NCBI GenBank assembly: GCA_003952965.2
Contig: CM025852.1
Coordinates: 28,378,675 to 28,442,674, forward strand
From: Morella rubra
Taxonomy: Eukaryota > Streptophyta > Magnoliopsida > Fagales > Myricaceae
DNA: 64,000 nucleotides
Reading direction: 5' to 3'
Shown here: piece after piece, positions 24,601-35,739 of the stretch
Layout of the letters: the number at the start of each line of letters is the position of its first letter
Numbering within the stretch: the first letter of the stretch is position 1
Notes under the pieces: generated by a model
Database searches by the model: none
The model's input: the letters and a program-made list of their open reading frames with translations, nothing else
Told to the model about the DNA's origin: nothing
Made by a program: the position numbers and the translations under genes

Positions 24601-24754
24601 CAAGAACTTGGAGGCAGAGGTTTGAATACATTTAATTTGACATAAGGCATGATGAAATCTAGATATTCAAATTGTCTTATGCCTAAACATTAAACATCAT
24701 ATGTATCACAAGATTTGCACATTGTAAATTAGAAACTGTGAGAATATTATATCT

Positions 24755-24957
24755 TTACATAGCGTTTGGGAACAAAATTTTAGTAAAATTTTAGAGTAAA
24801 ATTTTAAGAGTTGATAAAAAAGTGAAGAGAGAGAATGAAAAAGTTGGTGAAAAAGTAAAAAAGTGAGTGAAAAAGTTTGTAAAAAAGTGAAGAGAGAGAA
24901 TAAATTGTAATGATGATAAAATTTTAGGAGTTAAAATTTTGGTTTGCCAAATTTTTT
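24755..24957. mobile_element. Small MITE with imperfect terminal inverted repeats
   Basis: The left end AGCGTTTGGGAACAAAATTT and the right end AAAATTTTGGTTTGCCAA are imperfect inverted repeats around an AT-rich, GAGAGA-containing middle. There is no coding capacity. The family is uncertain. Confidence 0.45.
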
Positions 24958-25247
24958 AAAAAAAAATGAAGATCATGAGCTTTTCTAAGGCATAAAATGA
25001 AGATCATTGGATCATTTCAAGCCTTATAAAGGCACATGCCCTGATTTTATACATATCACTAAAGTTTTTGCAAACTCAACACTCAAATGGACCGACAACA
25101 CATAATATTTAAAGTTTATCTTTATTTTTAGTCTATAAACTACATCAAAATTTTAAAAAAATATATTCAAACTACCCAAATAGTCACATTTAGTTTCAAA
25201 ACTATCAAAATACATTAATATTTGTCTTATCATAGGATCCGATGGTT

Positions 25248-25431
25248 GAAACTATCAATATCGATTGCAACCGTTGAGCGAGTGTTCTCCGCGATGAACT
25301 TTATCAAGACTGAGTTGCATAATAAAATGAGAGATGACTGAATGAATGATAGCATGGTAGTATATATCGAGAGGACAATTTTTGGAACTATTGAGAATGA
25401 AGTCATTTTGCAACGTTTTCAAAAGATGTAG
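25248..25431 (+). pseudogene. hAT transposase, C-terminal dimerisation domain remnant
   Basis: Translation gives KLSISIATVERVFSAMNFIK, then TELHNKMRDD, a TGA stop, then MNDSMVVYIERTIFGTIENE and VILQRFQKM before TAG at 25429. This is the hAT C-terminal dimerisation motif of zinc-finger MYM/TTF-type plant transposases. The in-frame TGA sits where the family usually has W. No catalytic region remains upstream, so it is dead. Confidence 0.85.
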
Positions 25432-25760
25432 ACCTGTAGGATCCAATTGCCATCTCTCAGTCTCAGCAAATAGTATTGTACTTGTATTTCAATATTTTTA
25501 ATGCTTTTCGTCCTTAATTTTCTATATTTTAACTTTAGGACACTTTTTGCATTAAGTAAGAGATTTTTATTATTATTATTATTATTATTTTATCATTTTT
25601 GCCTTAGGAATTTGTTCCCTCAACTTGAGTCCTGATTCCACAACTGCAAACAATCAAGCAAGCGCGGAGCGTATGTATTTTGCGAGCAACAAGAAATGCG
25701 GCTTAAAATGATGACCATCCTTTTTGTGCCAATCACACGCATCTTTTGGTCACCAGATCT

Positions 25761-27447
25761 AGGGCTGTTCAGAAGTGGGTTGACCCAAACCTGCCCGAAA
25801 TCGATTGGGTTGGCCGATTTTGGGCTAGCCCGATTCGGTGGTTGACATTGTTTTTTCCAGAATCGACTGGGTCGATTCGGCCCACGATTTTGGGTATCCA
25901 ATGGACTGAACAGAGGGCAGTATTGGGATTTCATGTTTATTATTATTATTATTATTAGTGTGTTGGGGGTGAGATGAAATCGTCCACCCTCCCTGACCTT
26001 TTTTTCCCCCCGACTCACCCCCTTCCTTCACTTACCCTAGTCGCCGCACCCCTTTGTGAAAATCCTAGCCGCTGCACCACGACGTCGTCTCCCTCTTTCT
26101 CTCTTGTACTCTCTCTCTTTCTCTCACCCCCTCTCTTTCTCTCTCACACTGCATCGACCCCTTTTTCTCTCTAGTTGATTTCCTCCCCTCTCCCTATGGT
26201 CACCGTCGTCGTCGTCGTCGTCGTCTCTCTCTCTCTCTCTCTCTCTCTTTTGGTGGTTGATTGTGGATGGTTGCTTTGAGTTTTGGTGGTTGTCAGTGGA
26301 TGATTGCTTTGAGTTTTGGTGGTTGTTGGTTGTTGATTGTGGCAGTTGAGACTGAGTTTTGAGTTTTGTTTGTTCATCAATTTTGGTTCTGTTTTTTCAT
26401 TTTTTGTTCTTCATTTTCATTTTCTTTTGATTTTCGATTAGGGCTGTGCATAACCGGTGTCGGTGCCGGTTATGGCCTCCATCGGCACCATCACCGCTAT
26501 GGGCGGTTCTCCAAAAAGGGAATCGTCCCCGCCACCGTAAGGGGAACAACCGTCACCTAATGGTGGCGGTGGGCGGTAACCGCCATAATCACCGGAAATT
26601 CAAAAAATTCAAGAAAAAAAAATTACAAACCGCACACATCGATACAAAAATCGAAACAAATCGCAAGATTTCAACCAAGATCAAATCGTAGATTCCAAAC
26701 CAAACCAAATCGCAGATTCCAAGTCAAATCAAACTAAACCGAACCAAATTGTAGATTCCAAATCGTAAGAAACTAGAAAATTTTTCCAAAAATACAACAA
26801 AATAATCAATACTATATTATCAAATCGCAATGAAAGGGGGAGAGAGAGAGAGCGAGAGAGTTGCAGAGGAGAGAGAGTGAGAGAGTTGCAGAGGAGAGGG
26901 AAAAGAGAGAGAGAGAGAGAGAGATGCATATTGTTGTGGTCTTGTGGAACGGGCAAACGGCGGCTTCGCTAAGTGGCTGAGAGAAGAAGAAATGACGAAG
27001 AGGGAGAGGGGGGGGAGTGAGAGGAGAAGAAATGACAGAGAGGGGTTAGAGACGTAGGGTTAAGAAGGAAAAATTGAAACAACGTCGTTTCTCATTAATG
27101 AGAAACGACGTCGTTTCATATATATGTAAAAAAAAAAAATTGTGAAAGCGGTGAAACCGCCCAGTGGGAGCAGTTTCACCACTATCGACAAAATCTCTGT
27201 TATTTGGGGATTTTGCTCACCGGCACCGATGCACGGTGCACGATACCGGTTAACCGGCCCACCGCCAGTACTGGTGCACAACCCTATTTTCGATCTGATT
27301 TGAGTGCATCGAGACCGATCGAATCCGACTATCGTCGATCCGGCCAGTCTAGAGACCCCTCGATGTGGTTGTCAGTCTCTATTTTTAAACAACCGAACCT
27401 CGGTTCGATTCACTGTAGGGGCTGAAAAGTGGGTCGGTTTTCGCCCC
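25761..27447. mobile_element. Outer insertion in a tandem repeat, flanked by an 11-bp duplication
   Basis: TCACCAGATCT occurs at 25750-25760 and again at 27448-27458, and the same sequence recurs as the unit start of the tandem array to the right. The segment between begins AGGGCTGTTCAG and contains a second, better defined hAT element (26439-27286), so one insertion appears nested in another. It also holds TTA, GTC and TC microsatellites (about 25940-25957, 26203-26220, 26222-26248). I could not match the two outer ends as good inverted repeats. No transposase gene. Confidence 0.45.
26439..27286. mobile_element. Non-autonomous hAT element with perfect 8-bp target duplication
   Basis: The left terminus TAGGGCTGTGCA and right terminus TGCACAACCCTA are inverted repeats, and both are flanked by TTTTCGAT (26431-26438 and 27287-27294). 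An 8-bp duplication is the hAT hallmark. The interior is rich in CCGGT/ACCGG motifs near the ends and has a near-perfect palindrome at 27076-27117 around GACGTCG. At 848 bp it has no transposase reading frame, so it would need a helper. Confidence 0.85.
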
Positions 27448-27640
27448 TCACCAGATCTGAACCACGTGCATTAATTTTCCTCGCATCGAAATAAATTGCA
27501 TCTCCCATCTTTTGGTCACCAGATCCGAACCGCGTCATTAATTTTCCTCTCACATCGAAATAAATTGCATCTCCCAGCTTTTGCTCACCAGATCCGAACC
27601 GCGTGCATTAATTTTCCTTCTCACATCGAAATAAATTTGA
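27448..27640. repeat. Tandem repeat, about 68-69 bp, nearly three units
   Basis: Units starting TCACCAGATC(T/C)GAACC lie at 27448, 27516 and 27585. Each continues with CATTAATTTTCC and ATCGAAATAAATT. A piece of a further unit (CTTTTGGTCACCAGATCT) lies at 25743-25760, on the other side of the nested insertion, which suggests the insertion split the array. Confidence 0.8.
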
Positions 27641-27649
27641 GTATAATGA

Positions 27650-28475
27650 GTGGCCCTTTTTACATCTCCGGTTAGTTGAGACGGTTCAGCCTTTATGATG
27701 ATGGTGGGTAGAGTTTGGGCCCACTTGATCTCTAGCTATTTATTGGATCGCCGGCAAGGAATGCGTTTGTGTACCACTTCTATACCATGGAAAATGTCCA
27801 CAATAAATTTATGCCAAGGCCCAATGGTGTACATTTTGGGCCTCATATGATTTGATATTTGGGGCTTTACTTCTGGTCTTTAAACATGACTGGTCTAAGA
27901 GGTCTGTTAGACCCATTTGCCAAACTCATGAGAACCTAATCTGTGTTTAACGGGCCGCCGAAGATCTTACCTTCCCGGAAAGTCATCGAGTCTCCTTGAC
28001 TGTTGACACTAACTTTTAACTTGCGAAGATTTTCTTACATAGATTCGCGATGAGAAATAAGTCATGATATCAAAGCTAGATTTTTACATATGTATATAAA
28101 AATCAAAATGTCAAAATAAAGAGAAGGTTGAAGGCGGAACAGTAAGGTCTGGTATGGTATGGGGTGGTCTCCTCGTCAAACAGCGGAGACGGAAAACCGA
28201 AAGAGAAGAGCTAAGCCCTGTTTCCTCACAACGGGTCCACTCTTCATTTCTCTCATCAACTTCACTTTTCTACAGAAACATAACCAGTTTCCTTTTACGC
28301 TCCTACGTCCCAACTATAACCTTTCTTCTTCTTCTTCTTCTTCTTCGAGTTCTAATCTTCTTTGGGTCGTATCGTGAAGCACCGTTCTGTCTTTCCTTGC
28401 TTTTCTTTCTACTTCTGGTACTTTCCTAACCAGCGAGTTCATATACTTGTTTCATTGGGGGAAAAAGCACAGAAA
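27650..28475. other. IRX10L promoter and 5' UTR region
   Basis: Non-coding DNA before the ATG at 28476. It includes a CTT microsatellite (about 28322-28346), common in plant 5' UTRs. No other gene recognised. Confidence 0.35.
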
Positions 28476-31400
28476 ATGGAGGGTTGGAGGTGGATCTTTG
28501 TTGGCTTTCTTTATGCCTCCTTAGTTTTGAAAATTGACGCGATGGAGCAGCGCCGGACTCAACGCACCGAGCGAATTTCAGGTGAATTTCTATGGATTTT
28601 TTTTTCTCTTTGCTCCATTTTTCTGAATTCTATCTCTTTCTCCTTTGTTTCACTTGTTCTGTTGTTGGTATCATTTGGTAATCAGTTGATTGGGGGCCCC
28701 ATTTCTGCTTTAATCTACAGGTGTAATTGTTTGAACGACGGGTTTGATTAATGGGCTCTTGGGATTTTCTAGTCCCCGTATCTGGTTTAGCTTTGGACGA
28801 ATTTTGGGATCCGCGCTAGATTAAAGCATAATTTCGAGCATTGTTTGCTAGAAAACTTCGGGAAAGGTGCTGTAGAGAAAACTTTTAAGGGATCTTATGT
28901 TAGTGGGCCGCACATTTTAATGGTACAATTTCTCCCCGCTCAAGATTGTGTGGAACTCGAATTAGGTTTCACATTTTCCCTTGTTACTCTGTCTTTATCC
29001 TGTCTGGTCTTCAACAGTAATGCGCTCATGGTTAGGGGGAATCCATGGTCAGTGGTTCTTTACTATGAGAGACATGTTAGCTTCTGAAGAGGTATTTTTT
29101 TGCTGGAGATGTAAAAAGTTGTGAACTTGGAGAGATGCTTCTTGAGCTATCACTTTTGATTAATTCTGTGACATGGACACAGTCGCCCCCGAACCCAAGT
29201 TTGTGAAGGATACAAATAAGGTTAAGGGTTTGGATTATGACAATGCGATAAACAGAAGTAGGAGATAGGAAATATTGAAGGTTGATGCCAACTGATGCCA
29301 TCCTATTAATAGTTTTTATAATGCCTTTGCTTCAAGACGCCATTTACTAATAAGAATACTAGAAAACACTATATTTTTGAATTGAAGTAGCCAAAGGATA
29401 AACGAGCGTTGCAGTAATGAGCCATAAGAAAGAAAGATAATCAGAGGATTCCTTCTTTATAGGAGTAGGGGAGTGGTATGAGATAGATATAAGTTTCGAT
29501 CGATATTTGCGGAGTTGATTATCCCTCTCTAAAAGGAAGATTTGAAGTGGTCTATAATTTACTGAGTACTTTGGTATAACTCACTCATTTGTATAAAAAT
29601 CAGTGCAGACGAAGTGACACAAATATCTCTGCTAGTCAGTCTATTTCCAGACGCCGGAAGGTGGGAGTGAGAAGTTTGGGATATGTTTGACGTTTCTGTC
29701 ATCCATTAATTTATGTTCTACCCGGGCACTGTGTTTTGAACTCATACCAAAGCTGAATTTGTTTTGTCAAGGCTTTACTATTATTATAATTGTTGTTTCA
29801 CTGAAGTCCAAACTGGAGAGGAAAAAGAGAAGAATGAGAAAATAGTATTATCAGAGTCAAGTCCTACAGTGGATCATTATTAGGCGTAACTGGACCTTAT
29901 AATGATTCGAAGCCATTCTAAGAGCAACTTTGACTGAGAATTTTGGAGTTAAAATGCAGATGTGCCTAGCACTTTCTTAATCATTGTAAATGGCATTGGA
30001 GAGGACTTGGTAACAACTATGTGGGTTTGGCAATTCTTGATGAGAATGTTAAGAGTTTAAAGGGGGGATTATAATACCTTAATTCTAAGAGTAGGAAAAG
30101 AGAAGGAGCGAAAAAGTAGCAGTATCAGAACCAAGTTATACAATGGATCCTTGGTAGGTGGAACTAAATGTTATGATGATTAGAGTGAGCTTTAAAAGAA
30201 ATATTGACTGTTTTTTGGGGAGTTAAGGTGCATATATGACTAGCACTTCCTTAGGGCATTACAATCTTAAAGAGTAGTCATAGGTCAGCGGTTTTGTTGT
30301 CATTAGGACTTTGCTCTCGAGAAACTTGAAAAGTATAGCGCAATATTACAAAGTCTGTTGGTTCAATATGAGAAGTATCCCCTTTGCTTTGTTGGAATGT
30401 ACAGTGTAAATTGTAGAATAAGAAGTTGTTTACAAATTGTTGGGTATTCACCTTCTGCACTATCCAATTTATGCGACCTCAAAGTTTGTTTGGGTTGTAC
30501 CAAGTGTAGGTAGTGCTGGTGATGTCTTGGAAGATGATCCTGTTGGAAGGTTGAAAGTTTTTGTGTATGAGCTTCCAAGTAAATACAACAAGAGGATTCT
30601 ACAAAAGGATTCAAGATGCCTCACCCATATGTTTGCTGCTGAGATCTTCATGCATCGATTTCTCCTTTCCAGCCCTGTCCGAACCCTTAATCCTGTAGAA
30701 GCAGATTGGTTTTATACCCCTGTATACACTACCTGTGACCTGACACCAAATGGCCTCCCTTTGCCTTTTAAGTCGCCTCGGATGATGAGAAGTGCGATAC
30801 AACTCATTTCTTCCAACTGGCCTTACTGGAATCGGACAGAAGGCGGTGATCACTTTTTTGTAGTGCCTCATGACTTTGGAGCATGCTTCCACTATCAGGT
30901 AAGAAGTCCTTGTCTCATGTGTCTTTCGGCAGAGGATTTGTCCTATAAGGCTCATATTTTGATGTATCTCATTGTTATTATGTTTTGTTAAAATTGTCAT
31001 ACATTGGAGATTTAATCCTCTCATTATCTGTAATATGTTCTTTACAACTCTGTGTTCACTTCAAATTGTTGCAGGAAGAGAAGGCGATTGAAAGAGGAAT
31101 TCTTCCCTTACTCCAGCGTGCAACACTGGTTCAGACTTTTGGACAACAGAATCATGTTTGCTTAAAAGAAGGCTCAATTACTATTCCTCCGTATGCTCCT
31201 CCACAGAAAATGCAAGGCCACCTGATTCCTGAAAAAACACCTCGGTCCATCTTTGTTTACTTCCGAGGTTTGTTTTATGATGTGGGAAATGACCCTGAAG
31301 GTGGTTATTATGCAAGGTATATTGAATAAACTTACACGCTAAGAAGGTGATGTTTAAACATCCAAGCATTTTCGTCTTATATTTTTGGGCTTTGAAGGCT

Positions 31401-32431
31401 TAAATGCATCGTTCAATTTAATTAGAACAAGTAGAGGATTCAGTGTGGTAATATTAGAACTAGGACAGGATGTTGACGGCAGATCTTTTCCTTGTTAAGG
31501 CAACTCTTCAAATCTTCTCACTGTCTGCCTTGCTTTCATTGAAATCGCCAACTTTGGGGAATCATTTGTTGCATCTATTTTCTTTTTGTCCCCTTTTCTG
31601 TTTAGGGCAGCTGGGGGAAACCCTAGCTTGGTTCGAAGAGATCTTCACAATCTGTTCATTATCACATTCATCATATAGCACGGTTGTTCTCCAAAGTTAT
31701 GGTAAAAACTGTAAGTCAAAGGGGAAAAAGTCACAAGGTACGAGATGGAGTCTTCTTTAAGTTTGTCACAGCTGGAAAGGCTGGTAGAAATTTTTAAGTT
31801 GTGCTCAATAATCCTTAATACAGGCCAGATTCAGTTGTTCAAGCCTATACTTACCTTAATCCAACTTTCTCTTTTGGCCAGTATACCTGAATCTAATATT
31901 GTTCTACAATCTTACAGAGGTGCCCGTGCGGCAGTGTGGGAGAACTTCAAGGACAATCCCCTTTTTGACATTTCCACAGAGCACCCTGCCACATATTATG
32001 AGGACATGCAACGAGCTGTATTTTGTTTGTGCCCCCTTGGCTGGGCTCCATGGAGCCCAAGATTGGTAGAAGCAGTGATATTTGGGTGCATCCCTGTCAT
32101 CATAGCAGATGACATTGTTCTACCCTTTGCCGATGCAATCCCATGGGAAGAAATTGGGGTTTTTGTAGCAGAGAAGGATGTTCCCAACTTGGATACCATC
32201 CTCATCTCGATTCCGGTAGATGTAATATTGAGGAAGCAAAGATTGCTTGCCAACCCTTCGATGAATCAAGCAATGTTGTTTCCCCAACCAGCTCAACCGG
32301 GAGATGCTTTCCATCAAGTTCTAAATGGACTTGCACGAAAGTTGCCGCATGACAAGACTATTTACTTGAATCCGGGTAAGAAGATCCTAAACTGGACCGC
32401 AGGTCCAGTGGGTGACCTGAAACCTTGGTAG
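28476..32431 (+). CDS. IRX10L: GT47 xylan xylosyltransferase IRX10/IRX10-like, 416 aa
   Basis: Exons 28476-28581, 30510-30898, 31075-31316 and 31918-32431 join in frame through GT-AG introns to 416 residues, almost the exact family length. Exon 1 supplies a hydrophobic signal/anchor (WIFVGFLYASLVLKI) and RTERIS. The exostosin domain follows, with VGRLKVFVYELPSKYNK, LTHMFAAEIFMHRFLL, EADWFYTPVY, NWPYWNRTEGGDHFFVVPHD, DMQRAVFCLCPLGWAPWSPR and FGCIPVIIADDIVLPFADA. The protein ends GPVGDLKPW. The enzyme elongates the beta-1,4-xylan backbone in the Golgi, with IRX9 and IRX14, for secondary and primary cell walls. IRX10 and IRX10L cannot be separated reliably by eye; the gene order next to LEAFY favours IRX10L (At5g61840). 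Intron 1 is 1928 bp. Confidence 0.96.
29816..30265. repeat. Degenerate direct repeat in IRX10L intron 1
   Basis: Two diverged copies, about 29816-30000 and 30093-30265, share the same order of blocks: GTATTATCAGAGTCAAG / GCAGTATCAGAACCAAG, then TGGATC, then CTAGCACTTTCTTA / CTAGCACTTCCTTA. They look like an old duplicated repeat element within the intron. Confidence 0.5.
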
Positions 32432-32639
32432 TACTACATCGCGTTCTCAACTCTTACTGGAATTCTTTGCATTATGGTCCCTACACCACCATACTGAACT
32501 TATCAGAGTTTGTTGCTGTAATTCAGATAGTCATTTTCTTTAAGCGTCATGGTTTATCTGGCCAAAATGTTTTCCAGACACCCCTTTTTGCACTTCAAGT
32601 GGTTCAGTTGTTGTATTTTACCCTTGGTCGGTAATTTCT

Positions 32640-32990
32640 CCGTGAAAGCTGCGACCTTGTTTTTTAGTTATCACCCACCCATTGGGGAAGCAACTTTTAA
32701 GTCGGGCTGACTTTTGTTCCATTCATTTGGCCGTCAAAAAATTTGTTACCTTGGAAAATTCTATTCTGGCGTTGTCGGGAGACTGCAATGATATTTCTCT
32801 GCTATGGGAAAAAAGGGCCTTTCTTATGCGTTTCGGTGCAAACTGGTTTGTAGCTTACCGAACGGTTCTCCATTGAACTGGGGTTCCCATACAAGGGATT
32901 CAATTATTATCTTTTTTTCTGTGTGTATGTGACATAAGGGAGTCCGGTCCATCACCAAAGCAGCATTAAGAGTCAATTCCTTCACGCACT
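32640..32990. other. IRX10L downstream region
   Basis: Probably the end of the IRX10L 3' UTR and spacer. I see no gene here. Confidence 0.3.
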
Positions 32991-33012
32991 ATTGATCCAG
33001 ATTCAGCATCCT

Positions 33013-33261
33013 CTATGCATTCAAGATAGCATTGATCAGCTCCGCCGGAGTAGATAATGGTACACAACCCATCTGGATCGCCCACGGCAACACCCTCCAC
33101 ACCTTGGCCGCCACATTACACTTGACCAGTAAGTGAACCTTGTCTTCCGGAGCATTTTTGCTAAAAGGGCACTGAAACTGCTCTTCATCCTCGCGCTGCA
33201 AAATTCTCCCCAAGGCACCCCTAGTCTCGAGAGCTCCTACCGCCTCTTTCCAGAGCATCAT
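33013..33261 (-). pseudogene. LINE reverse-transcriptase zinc-binding (zf-RVT) fragment
   Basis: The minus strand encodes LWKEAVGALETRGALGRILQ, then QCPFSKNAPEDKVHLLVKCN and VAAKVWRVLPWAIQMG, which is the zf-RVT region found near the C-terminus of plant LINE polyproteins. The C...H...C pattern is partly kept. No RT core or endonuclease is adjacent. A T/A-rich segment at about 33690-33830 may be a second LINE 3' end. Confidence 0.65.
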
Positions 33262-33269
33262 CTTGAGAC

Positions 33270-34432
33270 GATCCTAAATTTTCGTTTTCCATAAAGTGCC
33301 CCAAGTTTTTTTGTCCTCAGCATCACCGACGGTGCCCTTAAAACGACGGGTGGATCCTTCTCCCTTTATTTGTGAATTAGCCATGTGGATTTTTAAGGCC
33401 ATTTTTTATATGTCATGCCTTAACCTTTAAGATTATTCTTACGATTTGTGTTTTCGGTAAATTGGAAGAGAAGAGCATTGCGCCTACAACAAGGGCAGCT
33501 TTATTATTTTATCATGTCATGAACAAGCTACGTTTCCGAGATACAGAGACAAGCAAACTTTAGTCTAATACTTCGCAAATCTCTCATATCTTTATCCACA
33601 ATCCCATAGCTCTAACCTAACATTCAACTTCCCTCCTAAAAGTAAACCTTAGTCTTTTCCATATTCCTCCCCCAAAACCTCTGATTTCTTTTTAGTTTTT
33701 TAAAGCAATAACATAACATTCATTAAACTAAAGAGAAATTACAACTCCGGCAACACATGAGATGCCCCCAATAAGCGGGCTGCATGATACATGGGCATAT
33801 AGCCCTTTACAACAACCAAATTGTGCATATGCCCAACCTCTTATTTCACTTCTCTGGAATAGGATCTACGTTCTCTAACAATTTGTGTAATTTAGCCCTG
33901 CATTCGAAGAACACTATGCTCGCTTAAGGCTTTCCAATGTTAACCTTTCAAATACTATAAGAAGTTATGCTGGCTAAAATAAACAGGTGTAGTGCCCTTA
34001 TTCTGACTGTAATATAAAATTAATTTCATATAAGATTGTTAGCATAGTGAATATCTCTACCATTCCTTGAGATTTATTTCTATTCGATCGAAACCATGTT
34101 GCAATGCGTATACCCTTTGCAGCCAGAGGAACATTACCAGTCACCGCACCTATGCCATGGTAAAAATTGGGCAACAAGTTGTCCGAGGGAAGATAAGAGT
34201 GGCACCAAAAGTGGGTAAAGAGCGGCTTGTGTGGGGAATACGAAAGCCACGCTTCCACTTTTTATTCCAAACGGTCAATTATATCATATGACATGCGACT
34301 CTGAAACAATTCACTTTTGTGCCTAGCATCTTCCACTCTTATCTTCTCATCCCCTCTTCTCGTTGCCTGCTCCGATTGCTATCGACTACATCTTTGAAAG
34401 CAACTGAAAGAAGAGAAAAAGAACTATAGAAA
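33270..34432. other. Spacer upstream of the rubredoxin gene
   Basis: Repeat-derived looking DNA, then the promoter and 5' UTR of the gene at 34433. No coding region recognised. Confidence 0.3.
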
Positions 34433-35731
34433 ATGGCCATGAAGCTGCAGGCACCCACGAGGCATCACGGCGTCTCGTCGTTACCGACAGCTTCTTCCTT
34501 GTCTACAATCGGCAATGCTGGTCTACGCCGACCGTTCGATCGCTTTGCCCTAAAGTCATCCATCTTCTGTCCATCGCTTAACCTCTTACTTTCTCCTCAA
34601 CAACGGCCTCCCGCTTCCGCTGCACCCAGATTCTCAATGCGGGTTGCCTCCAAGCAAGCCTATATTTGTCGAGATTGCGGGTACCCTTTTCTTCTTTCTT
34701 TCTCACCGTCTTTTCTTTGGTTTCGGCTTGGTCAGAATGTTTAGTGGCTTAATCATATTGCAATATTTGTTTATTCAGGTATATTTACAATGAGAGAACT
34801 CCCTTTGAAAAATTACCTGATAAGTACTTCTGTCCTGGTAAACCCTCTTCATCCATATTCCTGGCTCTAGTTCAATCTTTTCTCCTTTGCGGTTACCATT
34901 CAAACTCGAAGGGAGAAATGAGTCTTCAAGATAATGTGTCCTTCTTCCGTTTTGTGACCGCGTCTGTCAGAACAACACCAATATCTAGATAATGCTTAAA
35001 GAGTCAAAGGTCCTTTCCCTTCTATAAATTGCTTATAATGTGCGACAATTTGTGTTCATATCTCTAGAATCGGCCATACTCTTGGCGGTTATCCAATCAA
35101 ACCATACTGCCTTCCGTCATGTTGATGACTAGCTCTATAAGGAGTTCAGGGTTATGTCCGGAAGATAGTGATTGACTATCATTTGCTTTATTTGGCAAAG
35201 AGAAGTACACGTCGTTTTGATACAGAGGCCGCAAGACAGGTTTCGAGTGATCCCCAGTGTGCATATTTGAACCACGACCATGAAGAAATAGACGAGTAAC
35301 TGCTTGAAAATGGAAGAAACAGGAAGTAATGATAAGAGCAAATAGTCTTGAAACTGCTGTAATGGAAAGTGTTTTTGACAATGTGCTACATCACGATCAC
35401 TACTGTATTTTCTGCTTTGCAGTTTGTGGTGCTCCTAAACGGAGATTTAGGCCTTATGCACCTGCTGTGGCGAAAGATGCTAATGAAACAGATATCCGTA
35501 AGACACGAAAAGCACAAATTCAGAGAGACGAAGCATTTGGGTAAGCATAAACCTTTCTTGTTTTGGTAGAAATGAAGTCCTCCCCCTTCCGTTCTTCTTT
35601 TCAATTCAACGCTAGTTCTTTCACTTACCATATGGCATCCAACATGTTATAGGAGGGCACTCCCTATCGCAGCTGTTGTGGGAGTTGCGGCACTAGCGGG
35701 ATTATACTTCTACGTGAATAACAGCTTTTAG
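34433..35731 (+). CDS. Chloroplast rubredoxin-like protein with C-terminal membrane anchor, 167 aa
   Basis: Exons 34433-34680, 34779-34837, 35423-35540 and 35653-35731 join in frame to 167 residues. The first 70 residues are rich in S, T, P and R and acidic-poor, as in a plastid transit peptide. The rubredoxin fold follows, with iron ligands C79-x2-C82 (ICRDCG) and C101-x2-C104 (CPVCGAPKRRF). A hydrophobic segment ALPIAAVVGVAALAGLYFYV near residues 144-163 would anchor it to a membrane, presumably thylakoid. From memory it matches Arabidopsis At5g51010. Plant rubredoxins of this type are linked to photosystem assembly or electron transfer; the exact partner is unknown from sequence. No defects seen. 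Confidence 0.93.
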
Positions 35732-35739
35732 CTGAATAA

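Noticed and set aside
26171-26380. Threonine- and RE-rich frame
   Set aside because: Produced by GTC and TC microsatellites inside a transposon.
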